NCBI GenBank assembly: GCA_017624735.1
Contig: JAGAMK010000040.1
Location: 21,805 to 85,804, forward strand
Source: Clostridia bacterium
GTDB taxonomy: Bacteria; Bacillota; Clostridia; Oscillospirales; Acutalibacteraceae
Length of the DNA: 64,000 bases
Reading direction: 5' to 3'
Shown here: positions 8,601 through 16,439 of the stretch, piece after piece
Layout of the letters: the number at the start of each line of letters is the position of its first letter
How positions within the stretch are numbered: position 1 is the first letter of the stretch
The notes under the pieces: model-generated
Database searches by the model: none
What the model saw: the letters and a program-made list of their open reading frames with translations, nothing else
What the model was told of the DNA's origin: nothing
Position numbers and translations under genes: made by a program

Positions 8601-11070
8601 TGACGGATTAAACTTCACTAAGATTAAGGTTCTTAACAACTCATCAGGTATGCTTGAAACTCACAGAAATTCTTCTGTAACAGACCACGCATACGACATT
8701 CAGATTAAGTCTATTACAGACGACGCAACAACAAATGACCTTACATACACATACGGCGACGGTAACGGCCTTGTTTCTCCTTATGAAACACTTGATATCA
8801 TCATCGATGGTACATACAACGGTGAAGAATCTGTTACAGTTACAATCGAATATGACTACGTAGGTAAAGACGGTCAGGCTATCGGTGGTACACAGTATAC
8901 ATCACTTACATTCCTCGTTTCTAACCAGTACGAAGACTCTAACATTGACGGACGTTGGGATGGTGACGATGACGATGATTACACAGGTACTAACCAGTAT
9001 AAGAGATACGTATTTACAGAAGACATTTATACTTCTGTTACAACATACGAACCAACAATCTTCTATGTAAAACCAACAATTAACCTTGGTGCTACATCTA
9101 AGAGCTTCACACAGATTTGTGCTAACGGCGAACAGCAAGACTGTAATGGTAACATCACAAACGCTGGTGACGTTCCACAAGGTCAGTCAACAGATTACTT
9201 CGAGTGGATTCGTGACAAGAGCGAAGCTGGTTGGGAAGACAGCATTTCTGACGGTAACCCAGCAAGCGGTCGTCTTTACAAGGCTAAGGCTGGCGTAACT
9301 GCTGAAACAGAATTCCCATACGGTTCATACGACATGGGTAACATGGCTGTTCAGTACGGCGGTACAATCATCTTTGAAGTTAACTTCATCTACTATAACG
9401 ACTACGATATCTATGATATCTACCTTGAAAACAAGGACAATGGTTACCACGCTAACCAGGGTGTTGCAGCAGACGTTTACAACGAGTACAACGAAGCTTG
9501 GAAGACAATCGTTTACGGTGCAACATACCCAATGATGACTGAAATGAACGGTCACGCAACAACTGACTACGTAACTGCAATTCAGCCATACATTCCAGAT
9601 GCTATCGAAAGATTCGAAACAGCTAAGGAAGCTTATGAAACAGCTCTTGCTGATGCACAGGCTAATGCAGCTGGTGACGCATCATCAGACCTTCCTTCAT
9701 ACGTTACAGCTCTCCGTCAGGAAATCGACAACGATTTCATGAACGGTAAAGAAATCAACTTCCAGGATTACAACTTCTACGAGTACTTCAACTACAACGA
9801 TGTTAAGGAAGATGCTGAAGCACTCTATCGTTCATACCTTGCTCCAGACGTATTGGATACATACCATATCTTCCGTTCAGGTATCCGTCAGGCAGAACTT
9901 GAACTCGTAGTTGATGCTGAAGCAAATGCAACAAAGCAGACAGCTATTAACGCTTCAAGACGTGTTCATGACCAGGCTGCTATTGATGCATCTATCGCAG
10001 CTCGTAATGATTGGCAGCAGCCAATTAACACAAAACTTATCGTTGACGATATGACATCTCGTCTTGCATTCTACAAGCAGTTCTTAAATGCTGCTAATAT
10101 GGAAGATGCTAACAGAGGCGAGCCAGCTCACCTCAAGTTCCTTGAAAGAGAAATCGCATTCGTTGAAGCACAGGGCCTTGTAGCTGATGATTATGAATCA
10201 GTAACATGGGGCAAATACGCTGCTGCTCTTGAAACTGCTAAGGCAGTTGCAGCAGGTGAAGATGAATTCTCAGAATTCAACTCAAGAATCTATGACGTTA
10301 AGTACAACCTTATGGTTGCTTACAAACAGCTTCTTACAAAGGCTAACTCTCTCATCGAAGCAGGTGGCACAGCTGACCTTCTTGCTAACATCGAAGTTGC
10401 TGAAGGCATCCTTGCTATGAACATCGATGAAATCGAGCTTTCAGACCTTGCTATCGAAAAGGGTCTTTCAAAAGAACAGGCTCTTGGTCATCTTATCGAA
10501 GGTCTTGGTTACTACTACCAGGCAAGATATACTAAGCATGACGTAGAAGTTCAAGATGGTGAGAAGAATGTTGGTGACCTTAAGTTCAACGACGACGGCA
10601 CACCAATGATGTACAACTTGTATGACGAATCAGCTTATGAATATGCTGATAACGACCGTCCTAACAAGCAGGCTAACCAGGCTAAGGTTGACGCAGCTAA
10701 CGATAACCTCGTAGCATGCATCGCATACTTCGCAGTTGAAACTGCAGAACCAGTTCTTGGTGGTCTTGAAACAGGTGTTGTTGACACTGAAAACGGTTAC
10801 GTTTACGGTGTAACAGCTGGTGAAGATGTAAACTTGTTCTTCTCAGTTGAAAACGGTTCATTCAAGATGGTTGCTAATGACCAGGGTGTAACAAATGGTA
10901 CAGGCGCAACTCTCGTTGTTATGAACGACAAGGGTGACGAAGTAGCATACTTCACACTCGTTATCTTCGGCGACGTTAACGGTGACGGTGCTGTAACAGC
11001 ATCTGACTCTACAACAGTATTGAACGCATCTCTTGGTGGTGAAATTACTGTTAACCCACACGCAGCATAA
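5626..11070 (+). CDS. Large exported protein ending in a single dockerin F-hand
   Basis: 1814 residues. The start is the ATG at 5626, because GGAGG lies at 5611-5615 and a normal signal peptide follows (hydrophobic core, cleavage near residue 28 after GSA-A). Upstream in-frame ATGs have no ribosome site. The body is acidic and Asn/Asp-rich with no catalytic motif I recognise. An acidic loop (GDDDDDYTG) lies near the middle, and residues from about 1320 are helical and FIVAR-like. Residues 1717-1781 form a module shared with the protein at 13161-14231. The C-terminus (1782-1814) is one calcium-binding dockerin repeat, GDVNGDGAVTASDSTTVLNA, instead of the usual two. Codon choice is strongly restricted, as in highly expressed genes. 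A structural or adhesive surface protein is likely; function unproven. Confidence 0.85.
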   Translation: MNKMKKLLSVVLAVVLALSAFSVMGSAARTAYKTVDELTALDAYSPYGQVTRLSTEERTSIVFDALDNLLAKTNINMGQIFNVLGLSVTIDLTSIDRLCYSFDTIKDTFTNTLASIAMGIVNLGILESLEVDTWATGMSRDATANFTILSEILEFLSNNTNLVNQVFTNGLDLGIISLGDMSAIENVIGDLPGLVKGLVFPLIERWDDPVSLIKEYDTASKGDGNVESIVNKRVKKLFSDNMSITTIKYDADGKMTSEHTNWLATATGSAAPTASNDSLRYYYQIVGNTMYSYHIVDAAEAEALAKAGKSATVHTYIQENQVYRLEQEVDGSATYVWKAYELDENGNVVKDAEGNDKYLGTLKYYNDDSQFLPGFSGNDFDLTTMSAGDLLYTFIPTVFENMAPVVLNGSVKKALAEFVGVTFTYVGQGGTELDDAVNALPDSSNAFFTEEQGEYLWEWSNYAVINGTHYYRFENQIFKGDHSKANNYFDIINWDFKVTGDFMDEFVPANADDSSVRLLNNVTAFLNKVGNLVLLPSAATVDEVSGYEAQWTRPTFAEGNANLVENIKDLAQAIVGLAPQHIFGSDYATNERCYVELMLAGTDKGVAVPAGMTENEVILTGIAAHLVDMLMPSMTLPGKSDLLDSGAKVGAILAAVVREFAAYLAPEYDFDALIYSDFGATDGVKNFVTGKDSEYWLDVILTMGINVGYEYLRAFADMGEGTTEWNAFVAASGYKVDGGVYTEADLKLDNETANHWEAMVDYIVDWALTTDKEWCWKMANLVKVDGLTIALSTVENPWVKLDKILDNLLPIDEIITVDDEASYRSGTELEKLLRYDLILGIVDLRWDALINLLRFDQNKVSDTNLFRKDNVIDALATLLKSIVNGIFAKVGNSSDNFKLIPDAITDFDSLANQANLKTMIVNLVGAIYNAGVTDKGCDTIFPFLNFLLGWKTDPQQIKDPEIWTDFRNGNDYAYLYDNNLANQVQPGGAINGDGLNFTKIKVLNNSSGMLETHRNSSVTDHAYDIQIKSITDDATTNDLTYTYGDGNGLVSPYETLDIIIDGTYNGEESVTVTIEYDYVGKDGQAIGGTQYTSLTFLVSNQYEDSNIDGRWDGDDDDDYTGTNQYKRYVFTEDIYTSVTTYEPTIFYVKPTINLGATSKSFTQICANGEQQDCNGNITNAGDVPQGQSTDYFEWIRDKSEAGWEDSISDGNPASGRLYKAKAGVTAETEFPYGSYDMGNMAVQYGGTIIFEVNFIYYNDYDIYDIYLENKDNGYHANQGVAADVYNEYNEAWKTIVYGATYPMMTEMNGHATTDYVTAIQPYIPDAIERFETAKEAYETALADAQANAAGDASSDLPSYVTALRQEIDNDFMNGKEINFQDYNFYEYFNYNDVKEDAEALYRSYLAPDVLDTYHIFRSGIRQAELELVVDAEANATKQTAINASRRVHDQAAIDASIAARNDWQQPINTKLIVDDMTSRLAFYKQFLNAANMEDANRGEPAHLKFLEREIAFVEAQGLVADDYESVTWGKYAAALETAKAVAAGEDEFSEFNSRIYDVKYNLMVAYKQLLTKANSLIEAGGTADLLANIEVAEGILAMNIDEIELSDLAIEKGLSKEQALGHLIEGLGYYYQARYTKHDVEVQDGEKNVGDLKFNDDGTPMMYNLYDESAYEYADNDRPNKQANQAKVDAANDNLVACIAYFAVETAEPVLGGLETGVVDTENGYVYGVTAGEDVNLFFSVENGSFKMVANDQGVTNGTGATLVVMNDKGDEVAYFTLVIFGDVNGDGAVTASDSTTVLNASLGGEITVNPHAA

Positions 11071-11090
11071 TTTATGCTAACTAAATAAGG

Positions 11091-11120
11091 AAGAGTTGGT
11101 GGGGCAACTCACCAACTCTT
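11091..11120 (+). other. Perfect intercistronic hairpin without a T tract
   Basis: AAGAGTTGGTG (11091-11101) pairs perfectly with CACCAACTCTT (11110-11120) around an 8-nt loop. The following sequence, CACAGTACG, has no T run, so it is a poor intrinsic terminator. It more likely stabilises or processes the upstream mRNA, or sets the ratio between the two cistrons. Confidence 0.6.
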
Positions 11121-11171
11121 CACAGTACGAAAATTAAATAGTTTTGACAATTTATTGGAGGAAATACAATA

Positions 11172-12590
11172 ATGGTAAAATCAAAGAAATTATTGAGCCT
11201 TTTCCTTGCTGTAGTAATGATTCTTTCAACATTCGCTGTAATGGCTTCTGCTTATACAATGGGAGCTGATATTGCAGATGGTATTAACTATAAATACACA
11301 GTTGAAAAAGTTGGTACTGTACCCGAAACTGCTGCAGGTTCAGCAGAATGGTCTGCTGACAATATATATGCTGTTTCAATTTGGATGAAAGCATCAAAGG
11401 GTGTTGACGTTATGACTGCACCTCTTCACTACAACAAGACTCTCTTTGCACCAATTATGCTTTCTGATGGTGAATGCACATATCCTGTAGGTGCTGGCAT
11501 GGATCAGGATTCATACTACACAGATATGGGTGAAGGCGCTGTTTATGCATACTCACTTGGTGACTACATGAACAACACAGGTATGTATAAGGCAAATGGT
11601 ACAACAGCTACAACAAAGGCTCTTGCAAAATGTATCGGTCTCGGTAACTCAAACTCAGCCGGTGTATCCGTTATTTCTGAACTTGTTTCACCAGACCACC
11701 CACTTTACAACAAATGGGGTGCAGGTCTTTCTGATACAACGGGTGTATTATACGTTAACCTTAATGTTGCAACTAAAGCAAAGACAGCATACCTCAACAC
11801 AATTGAGGGCGTTAATTACAGCACAGACTGGAACAAAATGTTTACATTCTACTTTGAAACACTTCCTGGTGTTACAGATGCTGACGTAGTTGGTGCAGAA
11901 TTTGGTGTATTCACACCTGACTGCTTCACACTTGATGGTAACTTCGATGCTACTGGTTCAGCTTACTATGTAGGTGCAACATCATATGCTTCTGAAGTTC
12001 CGAAGTTTAATGTTTCCGGTAACGCAGTAGTTGAAGCATCTGGTCCTGAATTCCCAGCAACATCAATCGTTAACCCACTCAAGGGCCAGATTCGTTTCCA
12101 CAGCAATGATGCTGGCGAATATGCAGGTTCATACGACGTTCGTGCTCTTGCAAAAATCACAGGTACTGATTTCGCAGCAACATTCACAGACGAAGCAACA
12201 GCTAAGGAAATGATTACAGAAGTTGGTTTCGTATTCGCAGCAGGCAGCAACGTAGCAGCTCCTTCAGCAGCTGATGTTATGAGTGTTGTAGAATCAGGCG
12301 CAACTGTAAATGGTCTCACAAAGAAGCCTGTTAACTTCATTTCAAGAAGTGCAAGCCTCTTCGGTGAAGGCAACTACGGTTTCTCATGTGTTGTTACAGA
12401 CATGACAGATGACGATTACGACAACAGCCTTGTTGCAGTTGCTTTCATTGCATACGATAGCGACGGTGACAGCGATGGTGACGGTAAGCCTGAAGCAGCT
12501 GATGCTTATGCTTACTATCCAGCAGCTCAGACAGTTTCTTTCGCAGAATTGTTCGACGCACAGTATGATAATGCATTCCCTAATGCTTAA
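11172..12590 (+). CDS. Exported cohesin-like surface protein
   Basis: 472 residues. GGAGG at 11157-11161 supports the ATG at 11172. The signal peptide is close to that of the upstream 1814-aa protein (LLSLFLAVVMILSTFAVMASA, cut after about residue 27). Residues 45-280 look like a beta-sandwich of the cohesin/carbohydrate-binding type (YAVSIWMKAS, VMTAPLHYNKTLFAP, then VLYVNLNVATKAK). The second half (about 300-472) is another beta-rich domain with an acidic loop, DSDGDSDGDGKPEAAD, that resembles a calcium-binding loop. It has no dockerin and no anchor that I can see. It is probably co-transcribed with the 1814-aa protein and the small peptide downstream. The cohesin call rests on pattern only. 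Confidence 0.75.
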   Translation: MVKSKKLLSLFLAVVMILSTFAVMASAYTMGADIADGINYKYTVEKVGTVPETAAGSAEWSADNIYAVSIWMKASKGVDVMTAPLHYNKTLFAPIMLSDGECTYPVGAGMDQDSYYTDMGEGAVYAYSLGDYMNNTGMYKANGTTATTKALAKCIGLGNSNSAGVSVISELVSPDHPLYNKWGAGLSDTTGVLYVNLNVATKAKTAYLNTIEGVNYSTDWNKMFTFYFETLPGVTDADVVGAEFGVFTPDCFTLDGNFDATGSAYYVGATSYASEVPKFNVSGNAVVEASGPEFPATSIVNPLKGQIRFHSNDAGEYAGSYDVRALAKITGTDFAATFTDEATAKEMITEVGFVFAAGSNVAAPSAADVMSVVESGATVNGLTKKPVNFISRSASLFGEGNYGFSCVVTDMTDDDYDNSLVAVAFIAYDSDGDSDGDGKPEAADAYAYYPAAQTVSFAELFDAQYDNAFPNA

Positions 12591-12649
12591 TCAGTAAAAG
12601 AATACGTTTAGAACAATATCTATATAATAAGAAAGGAGCTATTTAAGCT

Positions 12650-12772
12650 ATGAAATATATGACACCAGATTTCGACGTAACAGTGTACGAAATCGAAGAC
12701 GTAATTACACTTTCTTTCGGTAACAGTGACCCAGATACTGACGCAGGTATGGGTGACGGCTGGTGGGGTTAA
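12650..12772 (+). CDS. 40-residue acidic peptide
   Basis: A 41-codon frame with a strong ribosome site (GAAAGGAG, 12631-12638) 11 bases before the ATG. The peptide begins MKYMTPDFDVTVYEIEDVIT and ends in a Gly/Asp/Trp-rich tail, GDGWWG. It has no signal peptide and is very acidic. Similar short peptides with an N-terminal (K/Y)APxxEV...EDVIT pattern occur in other clostridia, from memory, without a settled function. It sits between the cohesin-like gene and a strong terminator, so it is probably the last cistron of the operon starting at 5277. A modified-peptide precursor is possible, but no maturase is nearby. Codon use matches its neighbours, which supports it being a real gene. Confidence 0.65.
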   Translation: MKYMTPDFDVTVYEIEDVITLSFGNSDPDTDAGMGDGWWG

Positions 12773-12816
12773 TCTCCACACTACTCGAAAGAGTGATAAA
12801 TAAAGAATAATCTTTT

Positions 12817-12850
12817 CCCCCGTTGGTTAACTCCGACGGGGGTTTTATTT
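12817..12850 (+). terminator. Intrinsic terminator
   Basis: CCCCCGTTGG (12817-12826) pairs with CCGACGGGGG (12833-12842) around TTAACT, with a following T-rich run. It ends the operon of exported proteins and the small peptide. Confidence 0.92.
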
Positions 12851-12897
12851 TATAATGAATAATTATAAAATAAGTTAGAAAATATGAATTTGTCTAA

Positions 12898-13080
12898 CAG
12901 AATTGATTTGTTGATTCGGCTCCCTCTGACGAGGGAGCTGTCGAACGAAGTGAGACTGAGGGAGAGATTTAGCGAACAATAAACCTATCTCTCCCTCCGT
13001 CACTCGCAATGCTCGTGCCACCTCCCTCGTCAGAGGGAGGCGATATACACCATTTAATGAGTTATACAAACTCCAATTTG
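12898..13080. repeat. MITE-like palindromic element, family 2 (variant)
   Basis: About 180 bp. The inner terminal repeats CTCCCTCTGACGAGGGAG (12920-12937) and its exact reverse complement (13022-13039) frame a second inverted pair, GAGGGAGAGAT / ATCTCTCCCTC. The outer right end, CTCCAATTTG, matches the ends of the elements at 14292-14497 and 63860-64000. No transposase is encoded. Confidence 0.8.
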
Positions 13081-13101
13081 TAGAGGAAATATTTTTTTAA
13101 G

Positions 13102-13131
13102 TTGACAATAAACACGTTAAGGTGATAAAAT
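13102..13131 (+). promoter_or_regulatory. Probable sigma-A promoter
   Basis: TTGACA (13102-13107) and TAAAAT (13126-13131) with an 18-base spacer, 30 bases before the start of the cohesin-like/dockerin gene. Confidence 0.7.
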
Positions 13132-13160
13132 AACATTAGAAAATGAAAAGGAGTGCTATT

Positions 13161-14231
13161 ATGAAAAAGAGCAAAAAGATAATCGGCACAGTACTTTCTT
13201 TGATATTAGTTATTAGTATTACAGCTACAATATTCATCGCAACAGCAAACACAAAGGAAACAGATGTAATAATCACTGTTGATAAATCTGAATTGTCAGC
13301 AGGGCAAAGTGCAACGGTTTCTGTTAAGGTGACAAGCAACTACCCTGTTGCAACTATGTCAATTCCTGTGTTCTATGATAAAACCTTGGTGGATGTAAGC
13401 GAAGTAACAGCGACATTGACCGATTATTCCGTGAAAAGTGCAATAACTGATGAACAGAGTATGGATGCTTCAAAAATTTATGCTGATACAGGCGTTGATT
13501 CTGATAAATTTGGATTTATTCTTGTAAATTACATAGGTGGAGCAGGTAAAGATGTGCCCGAAACAACAGATAATGTTGTTCTTACCTTTAAAATTACTGC
13601 AAAAACAGATGTGAGTGGTACAGAAACAATAAAATGTGTCAGTCAGTCTGCCAAAACAGATGAAAATATAGAAGGTATGCTCTACTTTGGAGCAACTGTA
13701 AGCGGAAACATCATAGATTCTGTTCCGGAAAATATTGAGAATGTAAATCTTGAAAACGCAAAAACAATCGTGACTATCTCATCAGGTGGTACTGTTCTTA
13801 TTGCAAACAAAGAACTTACAGGTGTTATAGATGCTGATAAAAACTACATTTATGGTATTCCTGCAGGCACAACAGCAGAAGATATGAAGGAATATTTCTC
13901 CGTTTACAATGGTTCTTTTGATGTAATTGCAAATGATGCAGGGTACACAAATGGTACAGGTGCAACTCTTGTTGTAAAAGATAATAGTGGAAACGAGATT
14001 GATTATTACACACTCGTTATCTTTGGTGATGTTAATGGAGATGGTACTGTAACAGTATCTGACTCTACAACAGTTTTGAACGCATCACTTGGTGGTGAAA
14101 TTACTGGTGGAGATGCTTACAACTATGCTGCCGATGTAAACGGTGATGGTACTGTAACAGCATCTGACTCTACAACAGTTTTGAACGCATCCCTCGGTGG
14201 CGAAATTACAATCAATCCATATGAAAAATAA
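13161..14231 (+). CDS. Exported cohesin-like protein with full dockerin
   Basis: 356 residues. The start is ATG 13161, because AAAAGGAG at 13147-13154 lies just upstream; the earlier in-frame ATG at 13143 overlaps that site. The N-terminus is a signal peptide or anchor (residues 1-29). Residues 36-170 form a cohesin-like beta-sandwich (VDKSELSAGQSATVSVKV, MSIPVFYDKTLVDVSEV, VVLTFKITAKTDVSGT). Residues about 221-288 are the module shared with the C-terminus of the 1814-aa protein. Residues 289-356 are a complete dockerin with two F-hand repeats, each DVNGDGTVT.SDSTTVLNAS. Having both a cohesin-like and a dockerin domain suits an adaptor in a surface complex. Its own promoter and terminator make it a single-gene unit. 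Confidence 0.82.
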   Translation: MKKSKKIIGTVLSLILVISITATIFIATANTKETDVIITVDKSELSAGQSATVSVKVTSNYPVATMSIPVFYDKTLVDVSEVTATLTDYSVKSAITDEQSMDASKIYADTGVDSDKFGFILVNYIGGAGKDVPETTDNVVLTFKITAKTDVSGTETIKCVSQSAKTDENIEGMLYFGATVSGNIIDSVPENIENVNLENAKTIVTISSGGTVLIANKELTGVIDADKNYIYGIPAGTTAEDMKEYFSVYNGSFDVIANDAGYTNGTGATLVVKDNSGNEIDYYTLVIFGDVNGDGTVTVSDSTTVLNASLGGEITGGDAYNYAADVNGDGTVTASDSTTVLNASLGGEITINPYEK

Positions 14232-14243
14232 GAGATGAAACTC

Positions 14244-14272
14244 AAAGACGGGCTTTGTGCCCGTCTTTTTTT
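14244..14272 (+). terminator. Intrinsic terminator
   Basis: GACGGGC (14247-14253) pairs with GCCCGTC (14259-14265) and is followed by seven T. Confidence 0.92.
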
Positions 14273-14291
14273 ACTTTAGGAATTGCCCTGA

Positions 14292-14497
14292 CAAAATTGA
14301 TTTTGTCGGGCTCTTTTAGTTTCTTGTCTCCCCTGAAAGGGGAGATGTCACGGAGTGACAGAGGGGTTACGAAAAAAGCCTCAGTTAGTAAGGTGTAAAA
14401 CGAACAAACCCCTCAGGCAAATGCGTAGCATTTGCCAGCTCCCCTTTCAGGGGAGCCGAGAATAACTCAATTAAACAACCCGACTAACTCCAATTTG
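14292..14497. repeat. MITE-like element, family 2 (complete copy)
   Basis: About 206 bp with imperfect terminal inverted repeats of roughly 55 bp. The outer ends are CAAAATTGATTTTGTCGGG and the reverse of CCCGACTAACTCCAATTTG; the inner ends are CTCCCCTGAAAGGGGAG and CTCCCCTTTCAGGGGAG. The interior holds CGTTTTACACCTTAC (seen here as its complement) and the small palindrome AAATGC-GTA-GCATTT. A near-identical copy in the opposite orientation begins at 63860. It encodes nothing. Confidence 0.88.
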
Positions 14498-14555
14498 CTT
14501 GAATAGCACTTTAAAAGAAAATGTTTCTGTTTTTCCATTTTAAACCAATCTCGTC

Positions 14556-14584
14556 TTGACACAGTGTCTATTTTTGTGTAAAAT
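14556..14584 (+). promoter_or_regulatory. Sigma-A promoter for rny
   Basis: TTGACA (14556-14561), a 17-base spacer and TAAAAT (14579-14584), about 110 bases before the rny start. Confidence 0.75.
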
Positions 14585-14693
14585 ATTATAGATAGTATGG
14601 AATAGTGTTGTTCTATGCTAACTCAACTTAATTTCCTTACATATTTTTATATAGAGTGAAATTAAATATTTATTATTAGGGAGGGACAAACCT

Positions 14694-16250
14694 ATGATTT
14701 CTATAGGTGTGGCTGTCGTTATTGCCGTTGTCTCTGCTGTTGTATTAGGAGCATTGGGCTTTGTTGCCGGCGGTCTTTACCGTAAAAAGGTTGCAGAGGC
14801 TAAAATCGGCTCCGCTAACGAAGAAGCATTAAGAATTGTTAATCAGGCAGTCCAGACTGCTGAAAGTAAGAAAAAAGAAGCTATTCTTGAGGCTAAAGAC
14901 GAAATACACAAGTTAAGAAACGAAGTTGACAAGGAACTTCGTGAAAGACGCGCAGAGGTTCAAAGACAAGAACGCAGAATCGTTCAAAAAGAAGAAAATC
15001 TTGACAAAAAGACTGAAAACCTTGAAAAGAAAGAGGAAGCTCTTGCTGAAAAAATCAAGTCCGCTGATGCTAAACTTGAAGAAGTTGAAGTGATTAAACG
15101 CAGTCAGCTTGAAATGCTTGAAAAAATTAGCGGTTACTCAAAGGAACAGGCTAAAGTTATCCTTTTACAGGAGCTTGACGAACAGCTTACTCACGAAAAA
15201 GCTCTCAAAATCCTTGATTTTGAACAGAGAACTCGTGACGAAAGCGATAATCTTGCTCGTGAAATTATTTCAGGTGCTATTCAGCGCTGTGCAGCTGACC
15301 ATGCTGCAGAGGCAACTGTTTCTGTTGTTGCTCTTCCAAACGACGAAATGAAGGGTAGAATTATCGGCCGTGAAGGTCGTAATATCAGAACCCTTGAAAC
15401 AATTACAGGTGTTGACCTTATTATTGACGACACTCCTGAAGCAATTACTGTTTCAAGCTTTGACCCTGTTCGCCGTGAGGTTGCAAGGCTTACTCTTGAA
15501 AAACTTATTCAGGACGGCAGAATTCACCCTGCACGCATTGAAGAAATGTTTGAAAAATCAAAACGTGAGGTTGAACAGACAATTAAACAGACCGGTGAAA
15601 GAGCCGTTGTTGACGCAGGTGTTAATGGTGTTCATCCTGAACTTGTTAAACTTCTCGGTAAACTTAAATACCGTACAAGTTTTGGTCAGAATGTACTCAA
15701 CCACTCTCTTGAAGTTTCATACATAGCAGGTCTTATGGCACAGGAACTTGGTGCTGACGTTAAACAGGCTAAACGTGCAGGTCTTCTTCATGATATCGGT
15801 AAGGCTCTTGACCGTGAATTTGAAGGCACTCACATTGAACTTGGTGTTGAGGCTGCTAAGAAATACAAGGAAAATGACAAGGTTGTTCATGCTATTCAGG
15901 CTCACCACGGTGAAATTGAAGCTAAGACAATTGTTGCTGTTCTTGTTCAGGCTGCAGATGCTATTTCTGCTGCTCGTCCGGGTGCAAGACGTGAAAATGT
16001 TCAGAACTATATCAAACGTCTTGAAAAACTTGAGGAAATCGCAACATCATTTGAAGGTGTTGAAAAATCATTTGCAATTCAGGCAGGTCGTGAAATCAGA
16101 ATTATGGTTAATCCAGAACAGGTTTCTGATGAAAAGATGGTTATTGTTGCTCGTGATATTGCAAAGAGAATTGAAGATGAACTTGAATATCCAGGACAAA
16201 TTAAAGTCAATATTGTACGTGAAAACCGAGTAATTGACTTTGCAAAGTGA
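14694..16250 (+). CDS. rny: Ribonuclease Y
   Basis: Membrane-anchored endoribonuclease that starts mRNA turnover in Firmicutes. It is 518 residues, the family length. The order is an N-terminal transmembrane helix (residues 3-26), a long charged coiled coil to about residue 190, a KH RNA-binding domain with [15 protein letters not shown], and an HD metal-dependent domain with LLHDIGKA and a later [16 protein letters not shown] precedes the ATG. ymdB follows, the same neighbour as in Bacillus subtilis. Confidence 0.97.
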   Translation: MISIGVAVVIAVVSAVVLGALGFVAGGLYRKKVAEAKIGSANEEALRIVNQAVQTAESKKKEAILEAKDEIHKLRNEVDKELRERRAEVQRQERRIVQKEENLDKKTENLEKKEEALAEKIKSADAKLEEVEVIKRSQLEMLEKISGYSKEQAKVILLQELDEQLTHEKALKILDFEQRTRDESDNLAREIISGAIQRCAADHAAEATVSVVALPNDEMKGRIIGREGRNIRTLETITGVDLIIDDTPEAITVSSFDPVRREVARLTLEKLIQDGRIHPARIEEMFEKSKREVEQTIKQTGERAVVDAGVNGVHPELVKLLGKLKYRTSFGQNVLNHSLEVSYIAGLMAQELGADVKQAKRAGLLHDIGKALDREFEGTHIELGVEAAKKYKENDKVVHAIQAHHGEIEAKTIVAVLVQAADAISAARPGARRENVQNYIKRLEKLEEIATSFEGVEKSFAIQAGREIRIMVNPEQVSDEKMVIVARDIAKRIEDELEYPGQIKVNIVRENRVIDFAK

Positions 16251-16251
16251 T

Positions 16252-16333
16252 AAAATCAGCGTCTTTTCACTTTTTTACCCTTGACTTACACTCGTAAGCC
16301 TGCGGTCTCAAAAGCAAAAATCCATCTGATTTT
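16252..16333. repeat. Imperfect palindromic intergenic element
   Basis: AAAATCAG (16252-16259) and CTGATTTT (16326-16333) enclose a sequence with smaller pairing segments (CTTACACTCGTAAG). It resembles a short dispersed repeat, but no second copy was seen here. Confidence 0.4.
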
Positions 16334-16367
16334 AAACACTTTGAGATAATTAATAAAAATCCAAAAT

Positions 16368-16396
16368 GCCCCGATGTCATTCAAAGGCTTCGGGGC
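16368..16396 (+). terminator. Hairpin after rny, possible weak terminator
   Basis: GCCCCGA (16368-16374) pairs with TCGGGGC (16390-16396) over a 15-nt loop. The tail AATATAAATT lacks a clean T run, so termination may be partial, allowing read-through to ymdB. Confidence 0.45.
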
Positions 16397-16439
16397 AATA
16401 TAAATTAAGGATAAATCTATATATAGAAATGGTGTGCTT

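Noticed and set aside
11144-11170. TTGACA followed by TACAAT just before the 472-aa protein gene
   Set aside because: The spacer is only 15 bases and transcription would begin after the start codon at 11172.
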